Position numbers and translations under genes: made by a program. A stretch of 38,196 nucleotides of DNA from SZAS-103 sp964640525 (lineage in GTDB: Bacteria > Pseudomonadota > Gammaproteobacteria > Xanthomonadales > Xanthomonadaceae), in contig CAZXGS010000027.1 in NCBI GenBank assembly GCA_964640525.1, positions 1-38,196 on the forward strand, in the 5' to 3' direction. Each line of letters begins with the position of its first letter. Position 1 is the stretch's first letter. This document shows positions 8,673-15,880 of this stretch, piece by piece. The notes below the pieces were generated by a model. It saw only the letters and a program-made list of their open reading frames with translations, ran no database searches and was not told the origin of the DNA.

Positions 8673-9425
8673 ATGCGCATCCTGTCCGAGCCCGCCATCG
8701 TCCTCCACGCCGTGCGCTGGCGGGAGACGAGCCTGCTGGTGGAAGCCTTCACCCATCACCATGGGCGGGTCGGACTGATCGCGCGCGGGGTGAGCGGCGG
8801 ACGCAAGCAGATGCTGCGGGCTGCGCTGCAGCCGATGCAGCGTGTTCGCCTCGACTACGTGCTGCGCGGCGAACTGGCGCAATTGAGCCACGCCGAAGCC
8901 GGTGGGCAGGCGAGTGCGCTGGTCGGCGAAAGCCTGCTCGCCGGTCTGTACCTGTGCGAACTGTGCCTGCGCCTGCTGCCGCGGTATGACCCGCAGCCGG
9001 AGCTGTTCCTGCGCTTCGCGCGCGCCCTGGACGAAATCGCCGAGGCGTCGTCGCTGGCCTGGGCCTTGCGTCGCTTCGAACGCGACCTGTTGCTGGACAT
9101 CGGTTACGGCCTCGATTTGCAGTTCGATGCAGACGCTGCACCGCTGGACCCTGCAGGACGCTACCGCATCGACCCGGAACGCGGCGCACTGCGGGTGCGG
9201 GATGCGTCTGGAACCGGGGTGGGAGATGTCGACGGCGCGGCCTTGCTTGCGCTGGCGGCAGACGAGACGCCTTCACCCCGGCACCTGCGCGACCAGCGTC
9301 GCATGCTGCGGCAGATGATCGCCTTCCGGCTCGGTGCGCGCGGTTTGCGTTCGTGGGGAATGCTGGGCGAGTTTGCCGAGCTCCTGCAAGGCACGCACGC
9401 GCCGACCGATGACGGGCGCGAATAA
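8673..9425 (+). CDS. recO: DNA repair protein RecO
   Basis: RecO loads RecA onto SSB-coated single strands in the RecFOR pathway. It has 250 residues with an N-terminal OB fold (IVLHAVRWRETSLLVEAFT, then GLIARGVSGGRKQ) and a helical C-terminal domain. The ATG at 8673 gives the normal N-terminus; an upstream in-frame start at 8616 would add an unrelated 19 residues. The zinc-cysteine motif seen in some RecO proteins is not evident, as is common in this group. The usual next gene pdxJ is absent; the next gene is on the opposite strand. Confidence 0.93.
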   Translation: MRILSEPAIVLHAVRWRETSLLVEAFTHHHGRVGLIARGVSGGRKQMLRAALQPMQRVRLDYVLRGELAQLSHAEAGGQASALVGESLLAGLYLCELCLRLLPRYDPQPELFLRFARALDEIAEASSLAWALRRFERDLLLDIGYGLDLQFDADAAPLDPAGRYRIDPERGALRVRDASGTGVGDVDGAALLALAADETPSPRHLRDQRRMLRQMIAFRLGARGLRSWGMLGEFAELLQGTHAPTDDGRE

Positions 9426-9481
9426 GCCGGTCCATTGGATTGCCGATGGCCCGCCTCGGCGCGCCGGCCAGGTCATGCAAT

Positions 9482-10153
9482 TCAGGCGTGTTGCGTTGCT
9501 GCGGCAAGGGCACGAAAACTGTGCAGGCGCGCGGGGTCTTCCGGGGCTTCGCACAAGGCGTGGATGCTGGCCAGCAGGCGCGGGCAACCGACAAACCCGC
9601 AACTGGCCTTGAGCTTGTGCAGGTGAGCGCGCGCGGTGGTCAGGTCGCCGGTGGCGATCGCGCGCACGATGGCGGTGGACTGCGAGGGCAACTCGGCAAC
9701 GAACAGGGCGCGCATCGCAACGACCGCGCCGGTGTTGCCGCCCAACGCCTGCAGCGCCATCGCATCGTCCCACACGGCGTCGGCGTCCGCACCGAGCGCG
9801 CGCCTGACTGCCGCATGCAGTTCCGGCACGGTCAGGGGCTTGCTTGCGACCTCGGCGAAACCGCGCGCGCGCAGCGCGGCGATTCGCGTGGGCGAGGCGT
9901 CCGCGGTCAGGCACAACGCCGGAACCTGCGCTCCGAGCGCGCGCAGTTCGGCGAGCAGGACATCGCCGCAAGTGTCGGGCAAGTTGGCATCCAGCACCCA
10001 CAACGCATACGCGGTGTCGCGCGCCAAACGCAGGGCTGCGGCGCCGCAGGTGGCCACGTCCACCACGGTGGCCGGCATCGATTGCAGCGCCAGGGTCAGG
10101 AACCCGCGGCTGATGGCATCGTCCTCGACCAGCAGCAGGTGGGTGGGGTTCAT
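9482..10153 (-). CDS. Receiver-HPt two-domain phosphorelay protein
   Basis: This 223-residue protein has an N-terminal response-regulator receiver and a C-terminal histidine phosphotransfer domain, but no kinase or DNA-binding output. Receiver: acidic pocket VEDDAIS (9-15), phospho-acceptor Asp55 in VLDANLPD, and the conserved Lys105 in SKPLT. HPt: His179 in HLHKLKASCGFVG, the standard H-x-LK-x-S pattern. The ATG at 10153 (MNPTHLLLVEDD) is chosen because the upstream extension is not receiver-like. Such proteins shuttle phosphate between a hybrid kinase and another regulator, or act as the detached tail of a BarA/GacS-type kinase. The cognate kinase is not in the immediate neighbourhood. It is divergent from the YdbH-like gene, with only 34 bp between the starts. 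Confidence 0.87.
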   Translation of the reverse strand: MNPTHLLLVEDDAISRGFLTLALQSMPATVVDVATCGAAALRLARDTAYALWVLDANLPDTCGDVLLAELRALGAQVPALCLTADASPTRIAALRARGFAEVASKPLTVPELHAAVRRALGADADAVWDDAMALQALGGNTGAVVAMRALFVAELPSQSTAIVRAIATGDLTTARAHLHKLKASCGFVGCPRLLASIHALCEAPEDPARLHSFRALAAATQHA

Positions 10154-10187
10154 CGGCGCGCGTCCGGATGGCACACTCGATGCCAGC

Positions 10188-12227
10188 ATGCAGCCTGCCG
10201 CCACGCATCGCAACCTCAGCCGCACGGGTGTGATCGCCCTCGTCCTCGCGCTTGGCGTGGGTGGCCACGCGCAGGCGCGCAGCTTGCGCGTGGCGATCCA
10301 GGAACTGCGCACGCCGGTGGCAACGGGCAAGGATCTGCGGGTGAGCGTGGCGACCGATGCCGCCTCAGCAGGTGCCGGTCGCCTGCAACTGGACCTGGCG
10401 GCGCTGGATGCCGTGCAACTGGGCTACCACTTCACCGGCCTGCACTGGGAATGCCCGTTGACGGTCGCGGCCGGTGGCGGCTGGAGCTGCAAGGGCGAGG
10501 TACGGGCCCGCGGCAGCAAGCCGATGCAGCTGGCGCTCGCCTTCGATGCACCGCGCGTTTCGGCGCGCCTGGCTGCTGGCGCCAGCAGCGCAGGCGTGGA
10601 CTGGGCGGGGCAGGCGAGCGATCCGCTGCGCATGCACCTGCAACAGGTGCCGGTCGCATGGATCCAGGCCTTCCTCGCCAGGCTGTGGGAGCAGGGCAGG
10701 GTCCACAAGGGCGTGCTCGATGGAGAGCTGACGTTGCGGTCGCAGGCACAAACCACGCTCGACCTCGATGGACGCGTGCGTGTGCGCGGGCTGGCCTTGG
10801 ACAGCGCCGATGGCGGGATCGCCACCGAGGGTGTCGATGCGGATGCCGAACTCGTGTATCGCCGGCAGTCCGGACAGCAGCGCATGGAGATCCAGGCGCA
10901 ACTGCACGGCGGGCAGTTGCTGGCCGCTGGCATGTACGCCGTGTTGCCAGCCACGCCGGTGCGCGCGAGCGTGCGCCTGGAGCGAAGTGGCAGTGGCGAC
11001 TGGATCATCCCGTCATGGCGTTGGGTGGACGAGGGCGTGGTGACCGCGGGCGGCAGCGCGCGCTGGTCGGCGCAGGCGGGTTGGCGCGCGCTCGAGGCGA
11101 GCATCGACAGCCGCAACCTGGCGATTGCCAACCCGCGCTACCTGACCGGCTGGCTGGATCCGGCCGGTCTTGCCGGGCTGCGCCTGGCTGGATCGATGCA
11201 GCTGCAACTGGCGTTGGACGCCAGCGGCTGGCGCTCGCTGCGGGTACGCCTGCAGGCGGTGGATGCGGTGGATGGCAAGCAGCGGTTCGCGCTGCAGGGG
11301 CTGGATGGAAAATTGCACTGGACGGCCGGTGCGGGCGTGGACCGTAGCGAATTGCGCTGGGCCAGGGGCAGCCTCTTCGGCATCGACCTCGGCGCGACCG
11401 ACGTTCCGCTGCGCAGCCAGGACCGGCACGTCGCGTTGGCCGCGCCGGTGAGCATTCCAACCTTGGGCGGCAGCCTGCGCCTGGATCGCTTCGACTACAT
11501 CCCGCCGGCAGGCGCCGAGGGTGCGCGCTTCACCTTCGGGCTGTCGCTGCAGCACCTGCAGGTGGCGCAACTGGCGAAGGCGTTCGGTTGGCCCGCGTTC
11601 GCGGGCACGCTGGACGGCAGCCTGCCCTCGGCACATTACCGGGACAACCGGCTGGACTTCGATGGCGCGCTGGATGCGCGGGCATTCGGCGGCAAGCTGG
11701 CGGTGACCCGGCTGGCGCTGGAGCGCCCGTTCGGTGCCGATCCCAGTCTCAGCGCCGACATCGACCTCGATGACCTGGACCTGGTCTCCCTGACCTCGGT
11801 GTTTGGTTTCGGCCAGATCAGCGGTCGTCTCGACGGGCGCATCCGCGACCTGCGCCTGCTCGACTGGACGCCGATCGCGTTCGATGCGCACTTCTGGAGT
11901 GACGACAAGGCCCCGGAGCGTCGCCGGATCAGCCAGCGGGCGGTCGCCGACCTGTCCAGCGTCGGCGGCGGGATCGCAGCCAACCTGCAATCGCGCGCGC
12001 TCAAGCTGTTCCAGGATTTCGGCTACGCGCGGCTGGGGCTGTCCTGCCGGCTGGTCGACAACGTCTGCCACATGGACGGAATCGGTTCAGCGGGTTCCGG
12101 ATATACCATCGTCGAAGGCTCCGGGCTGCCACGCATCACCGTCAACGGATTCGAGCGCAAGGTCGATTGGCCGACGCTGGTTGCACGGCTCAAGGCCGCG
12201 ACCCAGGGGCGGGTCGTCATCAAATGA
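10188..12227 (+). CDS. YdbH-like AsmA/TAM-related envelope protein
   Basis: This 679-residue exported protein has a signal peptide or anchor (about 12-31, GVIALVLALGVGGHAQA) and a long repetitive beta-rich body. Segments such as LDGELTLRSQAQTTLDLDGR, LDGSLPSAHYRDNRLDFDG and ISGRLDGRIRDLRLLDWTPI are typical of AsmA/YdbH bridge-like proteins. The C-terminus (ALKLFQDFGYARLGLSCRL, then VNGFERKVDWPTLVARL) matches the YdbH end domain. In E. coli YdbH, together with YnbE and YdbL, shuttles phospholipids between the membranes. The next gene is a YdbL-family protein, which supports the call. The ATG at 10188 is preferred; a GTG at 10143 inside the divergent gene is the alternative. Confidence 0.75.
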   Translation: MQPAATHRNLSRTGVIALVLALGVGGHAQARSLRVAIQELRTPVATGKDLRVSVATDAASAGAGRLQLDLAALDAVQLGYHFTGLHWECPLTVAAGGGWSCKGEVRARGSKPMQLALAFDAPRVSARLAAGASSAGVDWAGQASDPLRMHLQQVPVAWIQAFLARLWEQGRVHKGVLDGELTLRSQAQTTLDLDGRVRVRGLALDSADGGIATEGVDADAELVYRRQSGQQRMEIQAQLHGGQLLAAGMYAVLPATPVRASVRLERSGSGDWIIPSWRWVDEGVVTAGGSARWSAQAGWRALEASIDSRNLAIANPRYLTGWLDPAGLAGLRLAGSMQLQLALDASGWRSLRVRLQAVDAVDGKQRFALQGLDGKLHWTAGAGVDRSELRWARGSLFGIDLGATDVPLRSQDRHVALAAPVSIPTLGGSLRLDRFDYIPPAGAEGARFTFGLSLQHLQVAQLAKAFGWPAFAGTLDGSLPSAHYRDNRLDFDGALDARAFGGKLAVTRLALERPFGADPSLSADIDLDDLDLVSLTSVFGFGQISGRLDGRIRDLRLLDWTPIAFDAHFWSDDKAPERRRISQRAVADLSSVGGGIAANLQSRALKLFQDFGYARLGLSCRLVDNVCHMDGIGSAGSGYTIVEGSGLPRITVNGFERKVDWPTLVARLKAATQGRVVIK

Positions 12228-12244
12228 TTCCAGGGAGATCCATC

Positions 12245-12985
12245 ATGCGCATTCCACCCTCTCGCCGCGCGTGCGGTGCAGGCTTCATCCTCGCGCTGTT
12301 GCTGACCGCCTGCGTGACCATCAACGTGTACTTTCCCGCCGCGCAGGCGCAGGAAGCGGCCAGGGACTTCGTCGACAAGGTGATCGGCCAGCCCGCACGA
12401 CCGGCGTCACCGTCCTCGGATGCGACCGATCCTGGCGCGCCGCCGCCCGCCTCGCCCGGGCTGAGCCTGCTCTCGCTGGTGATTCCGACGGCGCAGGCGC
12501 AGGCGGCGCCGGACTTCAAGATCCGCACGTCACCGTCCTCGGATGCGACCGATCCTGGCGCGCCGCCGCCTGCCTCGCCCGGCCTGAGCCTGCTCTCGCT
12601 GGTGATTCCGACGGCGCAGGCGCAGGCGGCGCCGGACTTCAAGATCCGCACGCCCGCGATCCAGGCGATCGAGGCGCGCATGGCGCAGCGATTCTCGACG
12701 ACGTTGAAGCCGGCGTTCGACGCCGGCGCGCTGGGATTCGGCAAGGATGGCCTGGTCACGGTGCGCGACGCGACCAAGGTCGCACTCAAGGACAGGGTTG
12801 CGCTCAATCAGGCCGTGGCCGACGACAACCGCGACCGCAAGGCGGTCTATCGCGAGATCGCGGTGGCCAACGGGCACCCGGAATGGGAGCCGCAGATCCG
12901 CGAGACCTTCGCACGGCAGTGGATCGACGGCGCGCATGCAGGATGGTGGTACCAGGGCGCGGACGGCGCGTGGAAGCGCAAGTGA
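12245..12985 (+). CDS. YdbL-family (DUF1318) lipoprotein with internal tandem duplication
   Basis: This 246-residue protein has a lipoprotein signal (LLTAC, lipidated Cys23) followed by the family motif VTINVYFPAAQAQEAA. The DUF1318 domain is at the C-terminus (about 137-246: IQAIEARMAQRFSTTLKPAF, then YREIAVANGHPEWEPQIRET). A good GGGAGA ribosome-binding site precedes the ATG. Between the N-terminal motif and DUF1318 lie two 41-residue repeats (55-95 and 96-136) of Pro/Ala-rich sequence with a hydrophobic LSLLSLVIP core. Relatives are expected to carry one. YdbL is thought to assist YdbH-YnbE. Here the YdbL protein is itself a lipoprotein and no separate YnbE gene is seen, so this one protein may cover both roles (inference). 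Confidence 0.82.
   Translation: MRIPPSRRACGAGFILALLLTACVTINVYFPAAQAQEAARDFVDKVIGQPARPASPSSDATDPGAPPPASPGLSLLSLVIPTAQAQAAPDFKIRTSPSSDATDPGAPPPASPGLSLLSLVIPTAQAQAAPDFKIRTPAIQAIEARMAQRFSTTLKPAFDAGALGFGKDGLVTVRDATKVALKDRVALNQAVADDNRDRKAVYREIAVANGHPEWEPQIRETFARQWIDGAHAGWWYQGADGAWKRK
12407..12652 (+). repeat. Two-copy 123-bp in-frame tandem repeat inside the DUF1318 gene
   Basis: Copy 1 (12407-12529) and copy 2 (12530-12652) differ at only two positions as read by eye (CCCGCC/CCTGCC and CCGGGC/CCGGCC). The unit is exactly 41 codons, so the frame is kept. The near-identity suggests a recent slippage or unequal-crossover event, or a misassembly. Confidence 0.95.
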
Positions 12986-13058
12986 GGGTTCGCCCGTGGT
13001 GAACACTGCGGCAAGTGCGCAGGGGTGGTTTTGCGGGGCCAGGATCGCGTGAGCAGGC

Positions 13059-13991
13059 ATGCACCCGCCTGACGCCCCGCCAACATCCACGCGCCTGCTC
13101 GGGCGTTCGCGCACGTACACGGCCACGGACCTGCCCGCGCGGTTGCAACACTGGCACGCACCGCGCGCCAACCGCTGGGAGCGGCTGGAGGTGCTGGCAG
13201 GCATCCTCGATGTCCAATGGCTGGACGTGGCCGGCATCGACGTCGTGCACCTTGCGGCCGGGCAAACGCGGTGGATCGCGCCCGGCAGCCGTTGGTGCGT
13301 GCTGGCGATGGACGCTGCGGCGCGTTTCGCGCTGGAGGTCCACGCCGACCAGTCCGTCGCCGCCGCCGCGCCACAACGCCTGCGCGCCGATCTGCTGGAT
13401 GGGGCGCCGTTGCGGACCCTCGACGCGCCGGGTGATCTGCCATCCCTCTTCGCCGCGATCGCGGACGGACAGTCGATCCTGCTGCGCGCAGGCTTCGATG
13501 GTTTCCCGTCCATGCTGGAGGTGATCGCTGCGGGCGATGGCGCGCTGTTCTGGCATCCGCTGGCCGATGGCCCCACCGAATGGGCCGCGCTGGTCGGGCG
13601 CACGCCGCAGCCGGCATCGCTGGGCGATTACCTCGGCCGCGACCACGCCCTGATCGAGGCCGCGCTGGCCGGCGCGCTGCGCGGCGATCCCGAACGCTTG
13701 CGCTGGTTGCAGCATCTGCTCGCGCGCCACCTGCAAATCGAGGAAACGATCCTGTTCCCGGCTTGGCTGGCCGCCGGTGGCCGCGAGGGCTGGGTGCGCG
13801 GGTTGTGCAACGAGCACCGGCAATTGCGCGAGCACCTGCCGCGATTGGACGATCCGTTTTCGCAGCGGCGTTTCCTGCTGTTGCTCGATGGCCACGACGA
13901 GAAGGAAGAGCAGGTCGTGTACCCGGACATCATGGCGCGCGTCCCCGCCGATCTGCAGCTCGCGCAGCAGGCGATGCGCTTCCGCGGCTGA
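13059..13991 (+). CDS. Cupin-like (DUF1971) / DUF2249-like / hemerythrin fusion protein
   Basis: This 310-residue cytoplasmic protein appears to have three parts. Residues about 10-100 resemble the DUF1971/TehB-N cupin-like domain (WERLEVLAGILDVQWLDV, then IAPGSRWCVLAMD). Residues about 110-185 resemble DUF2249 (DGQSILLRAGFDGFPSMLEV). Residues about 190-305 form a hemerythrin-like four-helix bundle with the di-iron ligands in order: GRDHALIEAAL, RHLQIEETILFPAW, CNEHRQLREHL, DGHDEKEEQVVYPDI. These domains recur, usually separately, in nitric-oxide/oxygen response and denitrification-linked proteins. Predicted role: sensing or scavenging O2/NO, or iron-cluster repair, an inference from domain content. 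The hemerythrin call is firm, the N-terminal domains less so. Confidence 0.78.
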   Translation: MHPPDAPPTSTRLLGRSRTYTATDLPARLQHWHAPRANRWERLEVLAGILDVQWLDVAGIDVVHLAAGQTRWIAPGSRWCVLAMDAAARFALEVHADQSVAAAAPQRLRADLLDGAPLRTLDAPGDLPSLFAAIADGQSILLRAGFDGFPSMLEVIAAGDGALFWHPLADGPTEWAALVGRTPQPASLGDYLGRDHALIEAALAGALRGDPERLRWLQHLLARHLQIEETILFPAWLAAGGREGWVRGLCNEHRQLREHLPRLDDPFSQRRFLLLLDGHDEKEEQVVYPDIMARVPADLQLAQQAMRFRG

Positions 13992-13994
13992 GGG

Positions 13995-14093
13995 CAATGC
14001 TCCCAACTTAACGATTCCAACAGCGCAGGCGGCAAGGCCCGTCATTCCCGCCAGAAGCATGCGGGAATGACGACCCTCAAGTTGGGGGCATTG
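13995..14093. repeat. 99-bp nested inverted-repeat element (REP/MITE-like)
   Basis: The outer arms CAATGCTCCCAACTT (13995-14009) and AAGTTGGGGGCATTG (14079-14093) are complementary at 14 of 15 positions. Inside is a perfect 12-bp palindrome CGTCATTCCCGC / GCGGGAATGACG (14040-14051 and 14061-14072) with a 9-base loop. The element fills 99 of the 115 bases between the convergent hemerythrin and SLOG genes, so it may also act as a two-way terminator. There is no transposase and no coding capacity. No clear target-site duplication is seen. Confidence 0.75.
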
Positions 14094-14106
14094 TGGCTGA
14101 GGATCG

Positions 14107-15864
14107 TCAGCCGGACAGTTGCGCATGCTCCAGCGGTCGTTCGCGGTGCAGCAGCATCCACTCGGCGTGTTCTTCGAGGCAGGCGCGGCCGAGCGCGAAC
14201 AGCAGCTCGCGGGTCTCCTCGTCGGATTGCGAGCGCTGCAGGCGCGCGCGCGAGCTTTCGAACAGCCGGCGCATGAAGCGGAACTGCTTGATCAATTCCT
14301 TGTCGCCGCGCTTGTAGCTGTACGCCTCGCGGATACCGGCCAGCAGCGGCAGCAGGCCCATCGCCACCACCAGCCCGTTCTGCACCGCCGCCGGCAGGCG
14401 GCTGCCGGCGGCGAGCAGGATCGCCGCGCCGGCCAGGCCACAGGCCAGTGCCGCCCGGCCCAGCCGCGAGGTGCGCCGGTGGGCGTGTTCGCGGCGGGCG
14501 ACGCCACGCTGGAAGTAGTCGAGCTGGCCGCCGCTGCCATCGGCCTCGCCGATCCAGTGGCCGGTGACCCAGGCCAGCCAGTGCGCGTCGGGCACGAAAT
14601 CCTCGTCGCGCAGCAATCCGCTGCCGCGCATGGCGTGGCGGATCCAGCTCAGGTCCACGTCCTGCTTCTGCAGGAAGCTGTCGTAGCCGAGGCTGTTGTT
14701 GGGCGGGATGTGGACGCCGGCCAGGCGCCAATAGACCTGCACCCGCAATCCCTCGGCCAGGCCGCGGTAGTCCAGGTATTTGCGCTGCCACTGCCGGTGT
14801 TCGCCGAAGCGGTCGAGCAGGTAGCCGGCCAGGAACAGGGCCAGGAACGCCACCAGGCACCAGCGGTCGGTGGCGATGTCGGAAAAGGCGATGAACGACA
14901 CGCCCATGCCGGCGGCGATCGCGTGGGTCCAGAACAGGCTGGCGCGAACCTGGCGCTGGAAATGCAGGGCCAGCCAATCGGCCGCCCGCAACTGGCGGTC
15001 GAGCGCGGCCACCCGCGCCGGCAGCGGCGCCGGCAGCGCGCCGGCGAACAGCGGCGAGGGCAGGGCGGCGATCGGCGCGGCGTAACGCGCGGCATCGGCA
15101 TTGAAGGTTTCCAACTGGCCGAACACGGTGCGGTACGGCTCGGGCACGTGCTCGGTCGCGGGCGATTCGCCGCCGAGGGTCAGCCAGCGCGCCTGCAATG
15201 GCGGCAGGCGCGGTGGGCCGCCGCCCTGCAGCCGCCGCGACACGCTGAGGTGGTAGATCAGGTCGCTCTCGTCGTCGGCCACCAGGTTGGGCGCGACCTG
15301 GTCGATGCGGAAGTCGGGCATCACGTCGTGGAGGTGGAAGTCCACCACCTGCGCGGTGCCGCCGGTGGCGGTGCTGGGGTGGCCGTCCCACAACGCCAGC
15401 AGGATCTGGCAATGGCAGGACACGAACATGCCCAGTTGTGCGTACTGGCGGTTGCGCGCCGGGCCGCGCAGCGCGATGGCTTGCGCGGTGTTGCCGGCGG
15501 CCAGCGGCAGCGCCCGCACCTGGGCATGGCCGAGCAGATTGCGGAAACGGGCGAGGGTCGCCGGGTCGGCGAAGTCGCGCTCGTACTCGGCCTGCGCCAT
15601 CGGCAGCGGCACCATCAGCTCGATGCCCAGCGCGAGTGCTTCTTCGGCGACGAGTTGGTCGCCGCCCTCGGCCAACGCCGAGATCAGCCGCAGCGGCAGC
15701 TCCGGGAACTGCGCGCGCAGGCCGCGCAGGAAGGCGCGCACCGCCTCGCGCAGCGCCGGCTCTTCGGCGGCCACGAGGTCGCGGTGCGCGGTCAGGCCGA
15801 TGTTCAGGCGCATCCACGGGTCAGACGGGTCGGGCGTGACCGCGGCGGGCGGGTGTCCGGTCAC
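14107..15864 (-). CDS. SLOG-like nucleotide-sensor domain protein with two transmembrane hairpins (putative SLATT-type effector)
   Basis: This is the third gene of the putative immune operon. The GTG at 15864 gives 585 residues (the ATG at 15813 is the alternative). Residues about 18-180 look like a SLOG/LOG-type Rossmann fold: LNIGLTAHRDL, LISALAEGGDQLVAEEAL, MVPLPMAQAEYERDF, QILLALWDG and the glycine motif TGGTAQVVDF. SLOG domains bind nucleotides, including TIR-made cyclic-ADP-ribose variants in Thoeris ThsA. Two helical hairpins follow: membrane segments at about 308-328 and 335-352, then 472-487 and 496-511. Each is followed by a basic/amphipathic helix (KYLDYRGLAEGLRVQVYW; KELIKQFRFMRRLFESSRAR). 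The C-terminus reads EEHAEWMLLHRERPLE. This layout resembles SLOG-associated 2TM (SLATT/DUF4231-like) effectors that may form membrane pores. No SIR2 or other enzyme domain is present. Confidence 0.72.
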   Translation of the reverse strand: MTGHPPAAVTPDPSDPWMRLNIGLTAHRDLVAAEEPALREAVRAFLRGLRAQFPELPLRLISALAEGGDQLVAEEALALGIELMVPLPMAQAEYERDFADPATLARFRNLLGHAQVRALPLAAGNTAQAIALRGPARNRQYAQLGMFVSCHCQILLALWDGHPSTATGGTAQVVDFHLHDVMPDFRIDQVAPNLVADDESDLIYHLSVSRRLQGGGPPRLPPLQARWLTLGGESPATEHVPEPYRTVFGQLETFNADAARYAAPIAALPSPLFAGALPAPLPARVAALDRQLRAADWLALHFQRQVRASLFWTHAIAAGMGVSFIAFSDIATDRWCLVAFLALFLAGYLLDRFGEHRQWQRKYLDYRGLAEGLRVQVYWRLAGVHIPPNNSLGYDSFLQKQDVDLSWIRHAMRGSGLLRDEDFVPDAHWLAWVTGHWIGEADGSGGQLDYFQRGVARREHAHRRTSRLGRAALACGLAGAAILLAAGSRLPAAVQNGLVVAMGLLPLLAGIREAYSYKRGDKELIKQFRFMRRLFESSRARLQRSQSDEETRELLFALGRACLEEHAEWMLLHRERPLEHAQLSG

Positions 15865-15880
15865 GGCGGGTGTCCGGGAC

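Noticed and set aside
9440..11347. Plus-strand open frame across the receiver-HPt gene and the YdbH-like gene
   Set aside because: Low-complexity Arg/Gly/Ala translation; the true YdbH-like frame has a signal peptide and family motifs.
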